Shown here: piece by piece, positions 24,549-32,781 of the stretch | Numbering within the stretch: position 1 is the first letter of the stretch | Layout of the letters: every line of letters starts with the position of its first letter | NCBI RefSeq assembly: GCF_007096635.1 | Contig: NZ_VKAA01000024.1 | Span: forward strand, 1 to 64,000 | Length of the DNA stretch: 64,000 bases | Reading direction: 5' to 3' | Source of the DNA: Mycolicibacterium sp. 018/SC-01/001 | GTDB lineage: Bacteria > Actinomycetota > Actinomycetes > Mycobacteriales > Mycobacteriaceae | Position numbers and translations under genes: made by a program | Notes under the pieces: model-generated | What the model was told of the DNA's origin: nothing | What the model saw: the letters and a program-made list of their open reading frames with translations, nothing else | The model's database searches: none

Positions 24549-27315
24549 CGCGCCGCCCGATTCGGTCGCCGCGTTCACCGAACTGCTCCCGTTCGCCCTG
24601 GACGGCTTCCAGCGCCGCGCCTGCGACGCGCTGGCCCAGGGCCACGGGGTACTGGTGTGCGCGCCGACGGGTGCGGGTAAGACCGTGGTGGGTGAGTTCG
24701 CCGTCCACCTGGCGCTCGCCGCGGGACGAAAGTGCTTCTACACCACGCCGATCAAGGCTCTGAGCAACCAGAAGCACACCGATCTCGTGCGCCGCTACGG
24801 CCCGGAGCGCATCGGCCTGCTGACCGGTGATCAGAACATCAACGGCGACGCCGACGTGGTGGTGATGACCACCGAGGTGCTGCGCAACATGCTCTACGCG
24901 GATTCTCCTGCCCTGCAGGGACTCTCACACGTGGTCATGGACGAGGTGCACTTCCTGGCCGACCGGATGCGCGGTGCGGTCTGGGAGGAGGTGATCCTGC
25001 ACCTGTCCGAAGACGTGCGGCTGGTCAGCTTGTCGGCGACGGTGAGCAACGCCGAGGAATTCGGGGGCTGGATCCAGACCGTGCGCGGCGACACCACCGT
25101 CGTCGTCGACGAGCACCGGCCGGTGCCGCTGTGGCAGCACGTCATGGTCGGCAAACGCCTGATGGATCTGTTCGACTACCGGGCCTCCGGCTCGCCGCGT
25201 AACGGGCGCGACCTGCTCGTCGACCCAGAGTTGTTGCGCCACATCACCCATCGCCGCGAAGCCGACCGGCTCGCCGACTGGCAGCCTCAGGGGCGAGGAA
25301 GCCGAGGCGGCCGGGGAGGGCGCGCAGGGTCCAGCGGGCGCCCGTCGATCTACCGCACACCGGGCCGCTCCGACGTCATCTCCGTGCTCGAACAGCGCGA
25401 CCTGTTGCCCGCCATCACGTTCATCTTCTCCCGCGCCGGCTGCGACGCCGCGGTCAAGCAGTGCCTGCGCTCGTCGCTTCGGCTCACCACCGACTCCGAG
25501 CGCGCACGGATCGCCGAGATCGTCGACCGCCGCACGGCCGACCTGAACGACTCCGACCTGATCGTGCTCGACTACCACGAATGGCGGGAGGGCCTGCTGC
25601 GCGGCCTGGCCGCCCACCACGCGGGCATGCTGCCCACGTTCCGCCACACCGTCGAGGAACTGTTCACCGCGGGGCTGGTCAAAGCGGTGTTCGCCACCGA
25701 GACGCTGGCGCTCGGCATCAACATGCCGGCCCGCACCGTCGTCCTCGAGCGACTCGTCAAGTTCAACGGCGAGCAGCACCTGCCCCTCACCGCGGGCGAG
25801 TTCACCCAGCTGACCGGGCGGGCCGGCCGGCGCGGCATCGACGTCGAGGGTCACGCAGTGGTGCTGTGGAACCCCGACATGGACCCCGCCGAGGTGGCCG
25901 GGTTGGCGTCGACGCGGACCTTTCCGCTGCGCAGCTCGTTCGCACCGACCTACAACATGACCATCAACCTGGTGCACCAGATGGGGCCCGAGCAGGCGCA
26001 CCAGCTGCTCGAGCGGTCGTTCGCGCAGTACCAGGCCGACCGGTCGGTGGTCGGATTGGTGCGCGGCGTCGAACGCGCCGAGAAGCTGCTCGACGAGCTG
26101 GCCGCCGAGCTGGGCGGCCGGCAGGCGCCGATCCTCGACTACGCGCGGCTGCGCGCCCAGATCGGTGAGCGCGAACGCGCCCAGTCGCGCGCGTCGCGAC
26201 TGCAGCGCCGGCAGGCCGCCAACGATGCGCTGAGCGCGCTGCGTCGCGGCGACATCATCACGATCACCCACGGCCGGCGCGGCGGTCTGGCGGTGGTGCT
26301 CGAGGCGGCGCGTGACGACGACGATCCGCGCCCGCTGGTGCTGACCGAGGACCGCTGGGCAGGCCGGATCTCCTCGGCTGACTACTCGGGTGCGACCGGC
26401 CCGGTGGGCCGCATGACGCTGCCCAAACGCGTCGAACACCGCAACCCCCGCGCCCGCCGCGATCTGGCATCGGCACTGCTGTCGGCAGCGGCGGGACTGG
26501 ACACGCCGTCGGCCCGTCGGCGCCGCAGCGGTCCCGCCGCCGAACCCGACGTCGATCCCGAACTGGCCGCCCTGCGGGAACGCATGCGGGCCCACCGGGC
26601 GCACCAGCTGCCGGACCGGGAAGAGAAGGCGCGGCTGGCCGAGCGCTACCTGAAGATGGAGCGCGACAACGAGGCGTTACGGCGCAAGATCGCGGCCGCG
26701 ACGAACTCGCTGGCGCACACCTTCGACCGGATCGTCGTGCTGCTCACCGAGCGTGGCTACATCGCGGGCGACGGCGAGTCCCGGTCGGTCACCGACGACG
26801 GCCGCCTGCTGGCCCGCATCTACAGCGAGGCCGACCTGCTCGTCGCCGAATGTCTGCGCACCGGGGTGTGGGACGACCTGGACGCGGCGGAACTGGCAGC
26901 GGCCCTGTCCTCGGTGCTCTACGAATCGCGCCGCGACGGCCACGGCCCGGGGGACGGCGCCGAGATCCCCACCGGCCGGCTGCGTCGTGCCCTGAACCGG
27001 ACCCGCCGGCTGTGGACCGAACTGCGCACCGACGAGCAGCGCCATCGGCTCACGCCCAGCCGCGAACCGGACGACGGGTTCGTCACCGCGATGTACCGCT
27101 GGGCCAGCACCGGCGACCTCGCCTCGGCATTGGCGGCCAGCGACCCCGGCACCGGGGTCACCATGCCCGCGGGTGATTTCGTCCGCTGGTGCCGTCAGGT
27201 GCTCGATCTGGCCGATCAGGTCCGCACCGCCGCGCCGTCGCAGGCCTTGCGGGCGACCGCGAAACGCGCCATCGCCGACGTTCGGCGCGGCGTCGTCGCC
27301 GTTGATGCCGGGTAG
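24538..27315 (+). CDS. helY: Ski2/Mtr4-like DEAD-box RNA helicase HelY
   Basis: 925-residue ATP-dependent helicase. Motif I is CAPTGAGKT (Lys48), motif II is DEVH at 135-138, motif III SAT follows in LVSLSATVSN and motif VI is QLTGRAGRRG. A Gly/Arg-rich insertion (about 243-268) is probably disordered, and a C-terminal DSHCT-like region follows the helicase core. The ATG at 24538 overlaps the tatC end. M. tuberculosis HelY is 906 residues and sits at the same place. The substrate is unproven; RNA processing or decay is inferred from the family. Confidence 0.93.
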   Translation: MRPDAPPDSVAAFTELLPFALDGFQRRACDALAQGHGVLVCAPTGAGKTVVGEFAVHLALAAGRKCFYTTPIKALSNQKHTDLVRRYGPERIGLLTGDQNINGDADVVVMTTEVLRNMLYADSPALQGLSHVVMDEVHFLADRMRGAVWEEVILHLSEDVRLVSLSATVSNAEEFGGWIQTVRGDTTVVVDEHRPVPLWQHVMVGKRLMDLFDYRASGSPRNGRDLLVDPELLRHITHRREADRLADWQPQGRGSRGGRGGRAGSSGRPSIYRTPGRSDVISVLEQRDLLPAITFIFSRAGCDAAVKQCLRSSLRLTTDSERARIAEIVDRRTADLNDSDLIVLDYHEWREGLLRGLAAHHAGMLPTFRHTVEELFTAGLVKAVFATETLALGINMPARTVVLERLVKFNGEQHLPLTAGEFTQLTGRAGRRGIDVEGHAVVLWNPDMDPAEVAGLASTRTFPLRSSFAPTYNMTINLVHQMGPEQAHQLLERSFAQYQADRSVVGLVRGVERAEKLLDELAAELGGRQAPILDYARLRAQIGERERAQSRASRLQRRQAANDALSALRRGDIITITHGRRGGLAVVLEAARDDDDPRPLVLTEDRWAGRISSADYSGATGPVGRMTLPKRVEHRNPRARRDLASALLSAAAGLDTPSARRRRSGPAAEPDVDPELAALRERMRAHRAHQLPDREEKARLAERYLKMERDNEALRRKIAAATNSLAHTFDRIVVLLTERGYIAGDGESRSVTDDGRLLARIYSEADLLVAECLRTGVWDDLDAAELAAALSSVLYESRRDGHGPGDGAEIPTGRLRRALNRTRRLWTELRTDEQRHRLTPSREPDDGFVTAMYRWASTGDLASALAASDPGTGVTMPAGDFVRWCRQVLDLADQVRTAAPSQALRATAKRAIADVRRGVVAVDAG

Positions 27316-27341
27316 GGTGTGGCCAGCTACATCGCCACACC
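27316..27341 (+). terminator. Hairpin between helY and the DUF4333 gene
   Basis: GGTGTGGC and GCCACACC form a perfect eight-base stem with a ten-base loop directly after the helY stop codon. No T-run follows. It may end or attenuate helY transcription; the next gene has GAGGAGAGA before its ATG. Confidence 0.45.
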
Positions 27342-27361
27342 GCGCACGACCGAGGAGAGAA

Positions 27362-28138
27362 ATGAGCGGACCGCAGGGATCTGACCCGTCGCAGCAGTGG
27401 GGTCATCAGCCTGAGTCTGGCGCGGAGCAGCAGCCGTCGGGCGAATCCGCCGCCAACCAGGGCTGGCAGCCGCCGTCGGGCTCACAGCCGCCGCAGGCGC
27501 CGGATCAGCAGTCCTGGCAGCCGCCGGCCTACACGCCGCAGCAGTATCCGCAGTACCAGCAGCCGCCGGCTTATCCTCCCCAGCAGTACCCGCCGACCGA
27601 GCAGTACGGGACCAACCCCGCCGGCTACCCGCCGCCCGGCCAGTACGGGCAGCCCGGCGCGTACGGCCAGCAGCCCCAGTACGGTCAGCCCGGCGTCTAC
27701 GGGCAGCAGCCCCAGTACGGTCAGCCGGGACAGCCCGGCCAGCCGGGTCAGTACGGGCAGTACCCGAACTACCAGCAGCCCCCGGCCGAGGAGGGCTCCA
27801 AGCGGTCGATGGCCGTCATCGGGACCGTCATCGGCGTGCTCGCCGCGATCATCGTCGCCGTCGTGCTGGTGCTCGGGTTCTGGAAGCCGGGTTTCTTCGT
27901 GACCACCAAGCTCGACGTCAACGCCGCGCAGACCGGTGTCCAGCAGATCCTCACCGATCAGACCAACGGGTACGGCGCCAAGAACGTCAGCAACGTCAAG
28001 TGCAACAACGGTGTCAGCCCCACGGTGAAGAAGGGCGACACCTTCGACTGCGAGGTCAGCATCGACGGCACCAAGCGCCAGGTGACGGTCACGTTCCAGG
28101 ACGACAACGGCACCTACGAGGTCGGCCGGCCCAAGTAG
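27362..28138 (+). CDS. Membrane protein with Gln/Pro/Tyr-rich cytoplasmic tail and DUF4333 domain
   Basis: 258-residue protein at the Rv2091c position. Residues 1-145 are low-complexity Pro/Gln/Gly/Tyr with repeats such as YGQPG and QQPQYGQPG. A single membrane helix follows (AVIGTVIGVLAAIIVAVVLVLG), then an extracytoplasmic DUF4333 domain (about 185-255) with the characteristic Cys pair: VKCNNGV...FDCEVS. Proline/tyrosine-rich tails of this kind occur in mycobacterial envelope proteins, but no function is known. Orientation (tail inside) is inferred from the basic KRS just before the helix. Confidence 0.88.
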   Translation: MSGPQGSDPSQQWGHQPESGAEQQPSGESAANQGWQPPSGSQPPQAPDQQSWQPPAYTPQQYPQYQQPPAYPPQQYPPTEQYGTNPAGYPPPGQYGQPGAYGQQPQYGQPGVYGQQPQYGQPGQPGQPGQYGQYPNYQQPPAEEGSKRSMAVIGTVIGVLAAIIVAVVLVLGFWKPGFFVTTKLDVNAAQTGVQQILTDQTNGYGAKNVSNVKCNNGVSPTVKKGDTFDCEVSIDGTKRQVTVTFQDDNGTYEVGRPK

Positions 28139-28160
28139 TCCGCGCCGTCGGGGCAGTCCG

Positions 28161-29123
28161 TCAGGGAAGCCCGTCGAGGGCCTTCTGGAGGCGTGCGATC
28201 GAGGACGACACGCCGTAGCGCTCGGCGAGTTCGGCGACTTTGCGCGGGTGTGCCGCGGCCAGCGGCAACGTGTCGTCGGGCGTCGAGAACTCCACCGGCG
28301 CATCGGTGGCGACGCGTACGACGGGCTCTGCTGCCGCCAGGTAGTCGGCCGCTGAGCGCAGCTTCGTGCGTTGGGCCTTGGGGAGCGCGGACTTCGCATC
28401 GTCGATCGCGGCGCGCAGCTCGGCCAGTGAGCCGTACGTCGTGATCAGCGTCGACGCGGTCTTCTCGCCGATGCCGGCGACACCGGGCAGCCCGTCGGAC
28501 GGATCGCCGCGCAGCAGCGCGAGTTCGGCGTAGGCCGGCCCGGCGCGGTCGATCGGCACGCCGTAGGTCTCGGCCACTTCCGCCGGCCCGTACTTGGTGG
28601 CCTTGGCCAGCCCGCGCCCGAGATAGAGCACCCGCACCGGCGTCGGCTCGTCGCGCACGAGCTGCAGCAGGTCGCGATCGCCGCTGACCACGACCACCGG
28701 GTCGCGGGTTTCCCTGCCGGCCAGCGTGCCCAGCACGTCGTCGGCCTCGTGTTCGGGTGCGCCCGCGGTCGCGATGCCGAAGGCGTCGAGGATCTCCATG
28801 ATCATGTCGACCTGTGGGGTGAGCTCGTCGGGCACCTCCTCGACGTCGGGTTCGTCGCCGGGGTTCTCCTCGACGACCCGGTGGGCCTTGTACGACGGCA
28901 CCAGGTCGACCCGCCACTGCGGGCGCCAGTCGTCGTCGCGGCAGACCACCAGGCGGCGGGGCTGCTCGCGGGTGATCACCGTCGCCACGGCATCGAGGAA
29001 GCCGCGCAGCGCGTTGACCGGCCGGCCGTCGGGTGCGGTGATCGACGACGGCACACCGAAATACGAGCGGAACCACATGCTCGCGCCGTCGAGGAGCACC
29101 AGGGGAGCAGTCACCCGGCCCAT
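28161..29123 (-). CDS. 5'-3' exonuclease (FEN/PIN-like)
   Basis: 320-residue nuclease of the bacterial 5'-3' exonuclease group, equivalent to Rv2090. N-terminal PIN-like fold with metal-binding acidic residues (LLDGASMWFRSYF, EHEADDVLGTLA, VVVSGDRDLLQL) and a helix-hairpin-helix (GLPGVAGIGEKTASTLI). It resembles the N-terminal domain of DNA polymerase I without the polymerase. It would act on flaps or RNA primers. Start chosen at ATG 29123 (MGRVTAPLVLLDG); GTG 29114 is an alternative. It is convergent with the DUF4333 gene (22 bases) and divergent from pepE. Confidence 0.9.
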   Translation of the reverse strand: MGRVTAPLVLLDGASMWFRSYFGVPSSITAPDGRPVNALRGFLDAVATVITREQPRRLVVCRDDDWRPQWRVDLVPSYKAHRVVEENPGDEPDVEEVPDELTPQVDMIMEILDAFGIATAGAPEHEADDVLGTLAGRETRDPVVVVSGDRDLLQLVRDEPTPVRVLYLGRGLAKATKYGPAEVAETYGVPIDRAGPAYAELALLRGDPSDGLPGVAGIGEKTASTLITTYGSLAELRAAIDDAKSALPKAQRTKLRSAADYLAAAEPVVRVATDAPVEFSTPDDTLPLAAAHPRKVAELAERYGVSSSIARLQKALDGLP

Positions 29124-29169
29124 CCTGCCAGCCCGGTTTCTCTGGCGTGGGCCCCCACGAAGTAGGGGA

Positions 29170-29220
29170 CAGACGCGAACTCGAGTGTTCTGCCCGGCGT
29201 GTCGCTCGAGTTCGCGTCTG
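29170..29220. repeat. 16-base perfect inverted repeat in the exonuclease/pepE intergenic region
   Basis: CAGACGCGAACTCGAG (29170-29185) and its exact reverse complement (29205-29220) flank a 19-base spacer. The second arm ends 24 bases before the pepE -10 box, so it abuts the -35 region. A shorter palindrome, CGTGGG-CC-CCCACG, lies at 29146-29159. It may be an operator or a dispersed palindromic element. Confidence 0.8.
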
Positions 29221-29243
29221 CTCGCGCACAGGAAGGTGGGCAC

Positions 29244-29249
29244 TAACCT
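29244..29249 (+). promoter_or_regulatory. -10 box of pepE, leaderless promoter
   Basis: TAACCT ends seven bases before the ATG of pepE. A GGAAGG lies 20 or so bases upstream, too far to serve as Shine-Dalgarno, so initiation at a leaderless mRNA is likely. Confidence 0.55.
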
Positions 29250-29256
29250 GGTGGGT

Positions 29257-30390
29257 ATGAGCGCGCAGTCCCGATTCAGCACCGACGTGTACGCCCACCG
29301 CCTGGCCGCCGCCGCGCGCGCCACCGCCGATGCCGGGCTCGCCGGCCTCGTCATCACTCCCGGTTACGACCTGCGCTACCTGACGGGCTCGCGCGCCCAG
29401 ACGTTCGAGCGACTGACCGCCCTCGTGCTGCCCGCCGACGGCGCCGCGACGATCGTCGTACCGCGCATGGAGTTGGCCTCGCTCGCAGAGTCTGCGATTC
29501 CCGAACTCGAGGTGACGGTGCGGGACTGGGTCGACGGCGACGATCCCTACGCACTGGTCGCCGACGCGCTCGGCGGCGCTCCGGTGAGCGTCGCGGTGAC
29601 CGACGCGATGCCCGCACTGCATCTCCTTCCGCTCGCCGCGGTGCTCGCCGCGGTGCCCGTGCTCGCCACCGACGTGCTGCGCACGCTGCGCATGATCAAG
29701 GACGCGAGCGAGATCGACGCGCTCAGCAAGGCCGGCGCCGCGATCGACCGTGTGCACGCCCGGGTCCCCGACTTCCTCGCACCCGGCCGCACCGAGGCCG
29801 ACGTCGCCGCCGACATCGCCGAAGCCATTGTCGCCGAAGGGCATTCAGAGGCGGCATTCGTCATCGTCGGGTCAGGGCCGCACGGGGCCGATCCGCACCA
29901 CGAGTGCTCCGATCGCGAACTGGCCGCAGGTGACATCGTCGTCGTCGACATCGGCGGACCGTACGAGCCCGGATACAACTCCGATTCCACGCGCACGTAC
30001 AGCATCGGCGAACCCGATCCCGAGGTCGCCCGTCGCTACGCGGTGCTGCAGCGGGCCCAGCAGGCGGCGGTGGCCGCCGTCCGCCCCGGCGTCACCGCCG
30101 AACAGGTCGACGCCGCCGCCCGAGACGTCCTGGCCGCCGAACGCCTGGCCGACTACTTCGTCCATCGCACCGGCCACGGCATCGGCCTGTCGGTGCACGA
30201 GGAGCCCTACATCGTCAGCGGCAACGACCTCCCTCTGCAGGAGGGCATGGCCTTTTCCGTCGAGCCGGGCGTCTACTTCCCCGGGCAGTGGGGTGCGCGC
30301 ATCGAGGACATCGTGATCGTCACCGCCGACGGCGCGGTGTCGGTGAACAACCGGCCGCACGACCTCGTCGTGGTGCCGGTGAACGGCTAG
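29257..30390 (+). CDS. pepE: M24-family Xaa-Pro-type dipeptidase
   Basis: 377-residue cytoplasmic metallopeptidase (PepE of M. tuberculosis is 375). N-terminal creatinase-like domain (about 1-150) with PGYDLRYLTG, and a pita-bread catalytic domain. Metal ligands can be placed in VVVDIGG, NSDSTRTYS, HGIGLSVHE, SVEPGVY and ARIEDIV. It acts on dipeptides, typically with Pro in second place. Its TAG overlaps the stop of the converging gene in a shared CTAG. Confidence 0.93.
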   Translation: MSAQSRFSTDVYAHRLAAAARATADAGLAGLVITPGYDLRYLTGSRAQTFERLTALVLPADGAATIVVPRMELASLAESAIPELEVTVRDWVDGDDPYALVADALGGAPVSVAVTDAMPALHLLPLAAVLAAVPVLATDVLRTLRMIKDASEIDALSKAGAAIDRVHARVPDFLAPGRTEADVAADIAEAIVAEGHSEAAFVIVGSGPHGADPHHECSDRELAAGDIVVVDIGGPYEPGYNSDSTRTYSIGEPDPEVARRYAVLQRAQQAAVAAVRPGVTAEQVDAAARDVLAAERLADYFVHRTGHGIGLSVHEEPYIVSGNDLPLQEGMAFSVEPGVYFPGQWGARIEDIVIVTADGAVSVNNRPHDLVVVPVNG

Positions 30391-30800
30391 TTCTCGCCGC
30401 GGTCGAGCAGCCCCGAAGAGCCGAGCACGCGCTCCACCCGGACCTCGATCACGACCCGCTTGGGATTGGGGCGGGGCGTGCGGTAGCGCTGTGCGTACCG
30501 CCGTTCGGCGTCGCGCACCTTGTCTTCCTCGGTGTGGACCGTGGACGTGCCCTCGAGCGAGAGCCAGCGTGCGCCGTCGACCTGGCTGAGGACTGCGACA
30601 CCGCGCTGGTCGGCGTTGACGGCCTTCTGCGAGCCGCCGGTGGTGATCACGCGGGCGATGTGGGTGGCCGGGTCGAACGTGAACCCGACGGCGACGACGT
30701 GCGGTGACTGGTCGGCGCGCAGCGTCGTGAGCATCGCCAGATGCCGCTCGGTCAGGAACGCGATCGCATCGCTCGTCAGCCGCGTGGTTGCCTTGCCCAT
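30387..30800 (-). CDS. F420H2-dependent biliverdin reductase homologue (PPOX fold)
   Basis: 137-residue split-barrel flavin/deazaflavin protein nearly identical in its motifs to M. tuberculosis Rv2074, the F420-dependent biliverdin-IX-alpha reductase: FLTERHLAMLTTLRAD, SPHVVAVGFTFD, ITTGGSQKAVNAD, AVLSQVDGARWLSLEG and RYRTPRPNPKRVVIEV. It would use reduced F420 to make bilirubin, perhaps as antioxidant chemistry. It overlaps the pepE stop and is divergent from the SDR gene by 35 bases, where a TAGCGT box in minus orientation may be its -10. Confidence 0.9.
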   Translation of the reverse strand: MGKATTRLTSDAIAFLTERHLAMLTTLRADQSPHVVAVGFTFDPATHIARVITTGGSQKAVNADQRGVAVLSQVDGARWLSLEGTSTVHTEEDKVRDAERRYAQRYRTPRPNPKRVVIEVRVERVLGSSGLLDRGEN

Positions 30801-30822
30801 CGGGTGCCACGCTAGCGCAGGA

Positions 30823-30828
30823 CATAAT
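30823..30828 (+). promoter_or_regulatory. -10 box of the SDR-cobL operon, leaderless promoter
   Basis: CATAAT ends seven bases before the ATG at 30836 and no Shine-Dalgarno is present. The 35-base divergent region also contains an opposite-strand TAGCGT for the biliverdin reductase gene, so the two promoters are nearly back to back. Confidence 0.5.
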
Positions 30829-30835
30829 CGCAGCC

Positions 30836-31597
30836 ATGAAGGACACGGCTGAACGGGCCGACACCGATCTGATCGTGGTGTTCGGCGGCCGCAGCGAGAT
30901 CGGTCTCGAAGTGGCGGCCCGGTTGGCCCGGGGCGCCACCGTCGTGCTGGCGGCGCGCCGGCCCGAGGACCTCGTAGTCGAAGCCGCGACGCTGCGCGAC
31001 GCCGGCGCGCGTGAAGTACACACGGTCGCCTTCGACGCCGACGATCTCGCCGCCCACCCCGGCCTGGTCGCCGGAATCGTGGCGGAGCACGGCCCGATCG
31101 GAACCGCGGTGCTGGCGTTCGGGATCCTCGGCGATCAGGCTCGTGCCGAAAGCGATCCCGCGCACGCAGCCGCGATCGTGTACACCGATTACGTCGCTCA
31201 GGTCAGTCTGCTGACGGTGCTCGCCGAGCAGATGCGGGCCGCGCGCGGGGGCACGCTGATCGCCTTCTCGTCGGTGGCCGGGGTGCGGGCGCGGCGCGCC
31301 AACTACGTGTACGGGTCGGCCAAGGCCGGTCTCGATGCGTTCTGCAGTGGGCTGACCGACGCGCTGCACGGCACCGGCGTGCGACTGCTGCTCGTGCGGC
31401 CCGGCTTCGTCATCGGGCGGATGACCGAGGGGATGGCGCCCGCGCCGCTGTCCAGCACACCCGCACAGGTCGCCGACGCCACCGTGGCCGCGCTGCGGCG
31501 CGGACGCAGCGTGGTGTGGGTGCCCGCCATCCTGGTCGGTCTGGCCGCGGCATTCCGGATCACCCCGCGCCCGGTGTGGCGGAGGTTGCCCCGATGA
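30836..31597 (+). CDS. Short-chain dehydrogenase/reductase
   Basis: 253-residue SDR, equivalent to Rv2073c. The Gly motif is variant (FGGRSEIGLEVAARLA), the structural motif is AFGILGD, and the catalytic set is Ser in FSSVAGV with YVYGSAK (Tyr-x3-Lys). The C-terminal VWRRLPR follows a hydrophobic stretch like that of mycobacterial decaprenylphosphoryl-ribose epimerase-type SDRs (DprE2-like); this likeness is an impression. Its stop overlaps the cobL start (ATGA), yet its link with corrin synthesis is unknown. Confidence 0.87.
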   Translation: MKDTAERADTDLIVVFGGRSEIGLEVAARLARGATVVLAARRPEDLVVEAATLRDAGAREVHTVAFDADDLAAHPGLVAGIVAEHGPIGTAVLAFGILGDQARAESDPAHAAAIVYTDYVAQVSLLTVLAEQMRAARGGTLIAFSSVAGVRARRANYVYGSAKAGLDAFCSGLTDALHGTGVRLLLVRPGFVIGRMTEGMAPAPLSSTPAQVADATVAALRRGRSVVWVPAILVGLAAAFRITPRPVWRRLPR

Positions 31598-32781
31598 TCG
31601 TCGTCGTCGGTATCGGCGCCGACGGAATGGCCGGCCTCGGCCCGGCCTCACGCGCCGAATTGGCAAGGGCGACAGTGATCTACGGTTCGCAGCGGCAGTT
31701 GGACCTGCTCGACGACACCGTACCGGCGGTGCGGCGGGCCTGGCCGTCACCGATGCTGCCGGCGCTGCACACGCTGCTCGACGGGGTCGACGGTGACGTG
31801 CACGTGGTCGCCAGCGGCGATCCGTTGCTGCACGGTGTCGGCACGTCGCTGATCCGGGTGCACGGTGCGGACCGGGTCGCCGTCCTGCCACACGTGTCGT
31901 CGGTGACGCTGGCCTGCGCACGGGTGGGGTGGCCGGTACAGGACACCGAGATCATCAGCCTGGTGTGGCACGAACCGCACACTGCGGTGCGCCGCGGTGG
32001 GCGTGCGGTCGTGCTCTCGCGCGACCGCACGAGCCCGGGGGAACTGGCCCGGCTTCTCGCGGCAACCGGGCGCGGTGACTCCGAACTGACGATTCTCGAG
32101 CAACTCGGTGGTGCGCGCGAACGCCGCCGGTCGTCAACGGCCCGGGAGTGGGCGACCCGCCCGCCGGGCGATGTCGACGACCTCAACGTGATGGCGGTGC
32201 GGTACCTGCCCGACGAGCGCGTCGGCGGCACGCTGGCCGACGACTCCTTCGCTCACGACGGGCAATTGACCAAGCAGGCGATGCGGGCGATCACCGTGGC
32301 CGCGCTGGCGCCGAGGCCCGGCGAGCTGCTCTGGGATGTGGGCGCGGGATCGGGCAGCGTGGCGATCGAGTGGTGCCGCAGCGCACCGGGCTGCCGCGCG
32401 ATCGCATTCGAGCGCGATGCCACCCGTCGCGCCCGGATCACGCAGAACGCCACGGCGTTCGGCGTTCGCGTCGAGGAGCAGTTCGACGCCCCGGAGTCCT
32501 TCGAGTTCTGCTCCCCGCCTGCGGCGGTCTTCATCGGCGGCGGCATCACGACTCCCGGCCTGCTCGAGGCGTGCTGGGAGCGGCTGCCTGCCGGTGGTCG
32601 GCTGGTCGCCAACATGGTGACCGCCGAATCCGAAGCGCTTGTCGTGCAGTGGTATTCGCGCCATGGCGGCCGGCTGACGAAATATCAGCACTACCGCGGG
32701 GAGCCGGTCGGCGCCTTCACCGGCTGGCGTCCCGCCATGCCCGTCACGCAGTGGTCGGTGACGAAGCCTGATACGACCTGA
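31594..32781 (+). CDS. cobL: Precorrin-6Y C5,15-methyltransferase (decarboxylating)
   Basis: 395-residue bifunctional enzyme of aerobic cobalamin synthesis: it methylates C5 and C15 of precorrin-6Y and decarboxylates the C12 acetate. The N-terminal half is the CbiE-type tetrapyrrole methylase (VVVGIGADGMAGL, VVASGDPLLHGVG); the C-terminal half, from about residue 215, is the CbiT-type SAM fold with WDVGAGSGSVAIEW. ATG 31594 overlaps the SDR stop. The last 38 bases overlap the converging phosphotransferase gene. cobM and cobK, its neighbours in M. tuberculosis, are not beside it here. Confidence 0.93.
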   Translation: MIVVVGIGADGMAGLGPASRAELARATVIYGSQRQLDLLDDTVPAVRRAWPSPMLPALHTLLDGVDGDVHVVASGDPLLHGVGTSLIRVHGADRVAVLPHVSSVTLACARVGWPVQDTEIISLVWHEPHTAVRRGGRAVVLSRDRTSPGELARLLAATGRGDSELTILEQLGGARERRRSSTAREWATRPPGDVDDLNVMAVRYLPDERVGGTLADDSFAHDGQLTKQAMRAITVAALAPRPGELLWDVGAGSGSVAIEWCRSAPGCRAIAFERDATRRARITQNATAFGVRVEEQFDAPESFEFCSPPAAVFIGGGITTPGLLEACWERLPAGGRLVANMVTAESEALVVQWYSRHGGRLTKYQHYRGEPVGAFTGWRPAMPVTQWSVTKPDTT

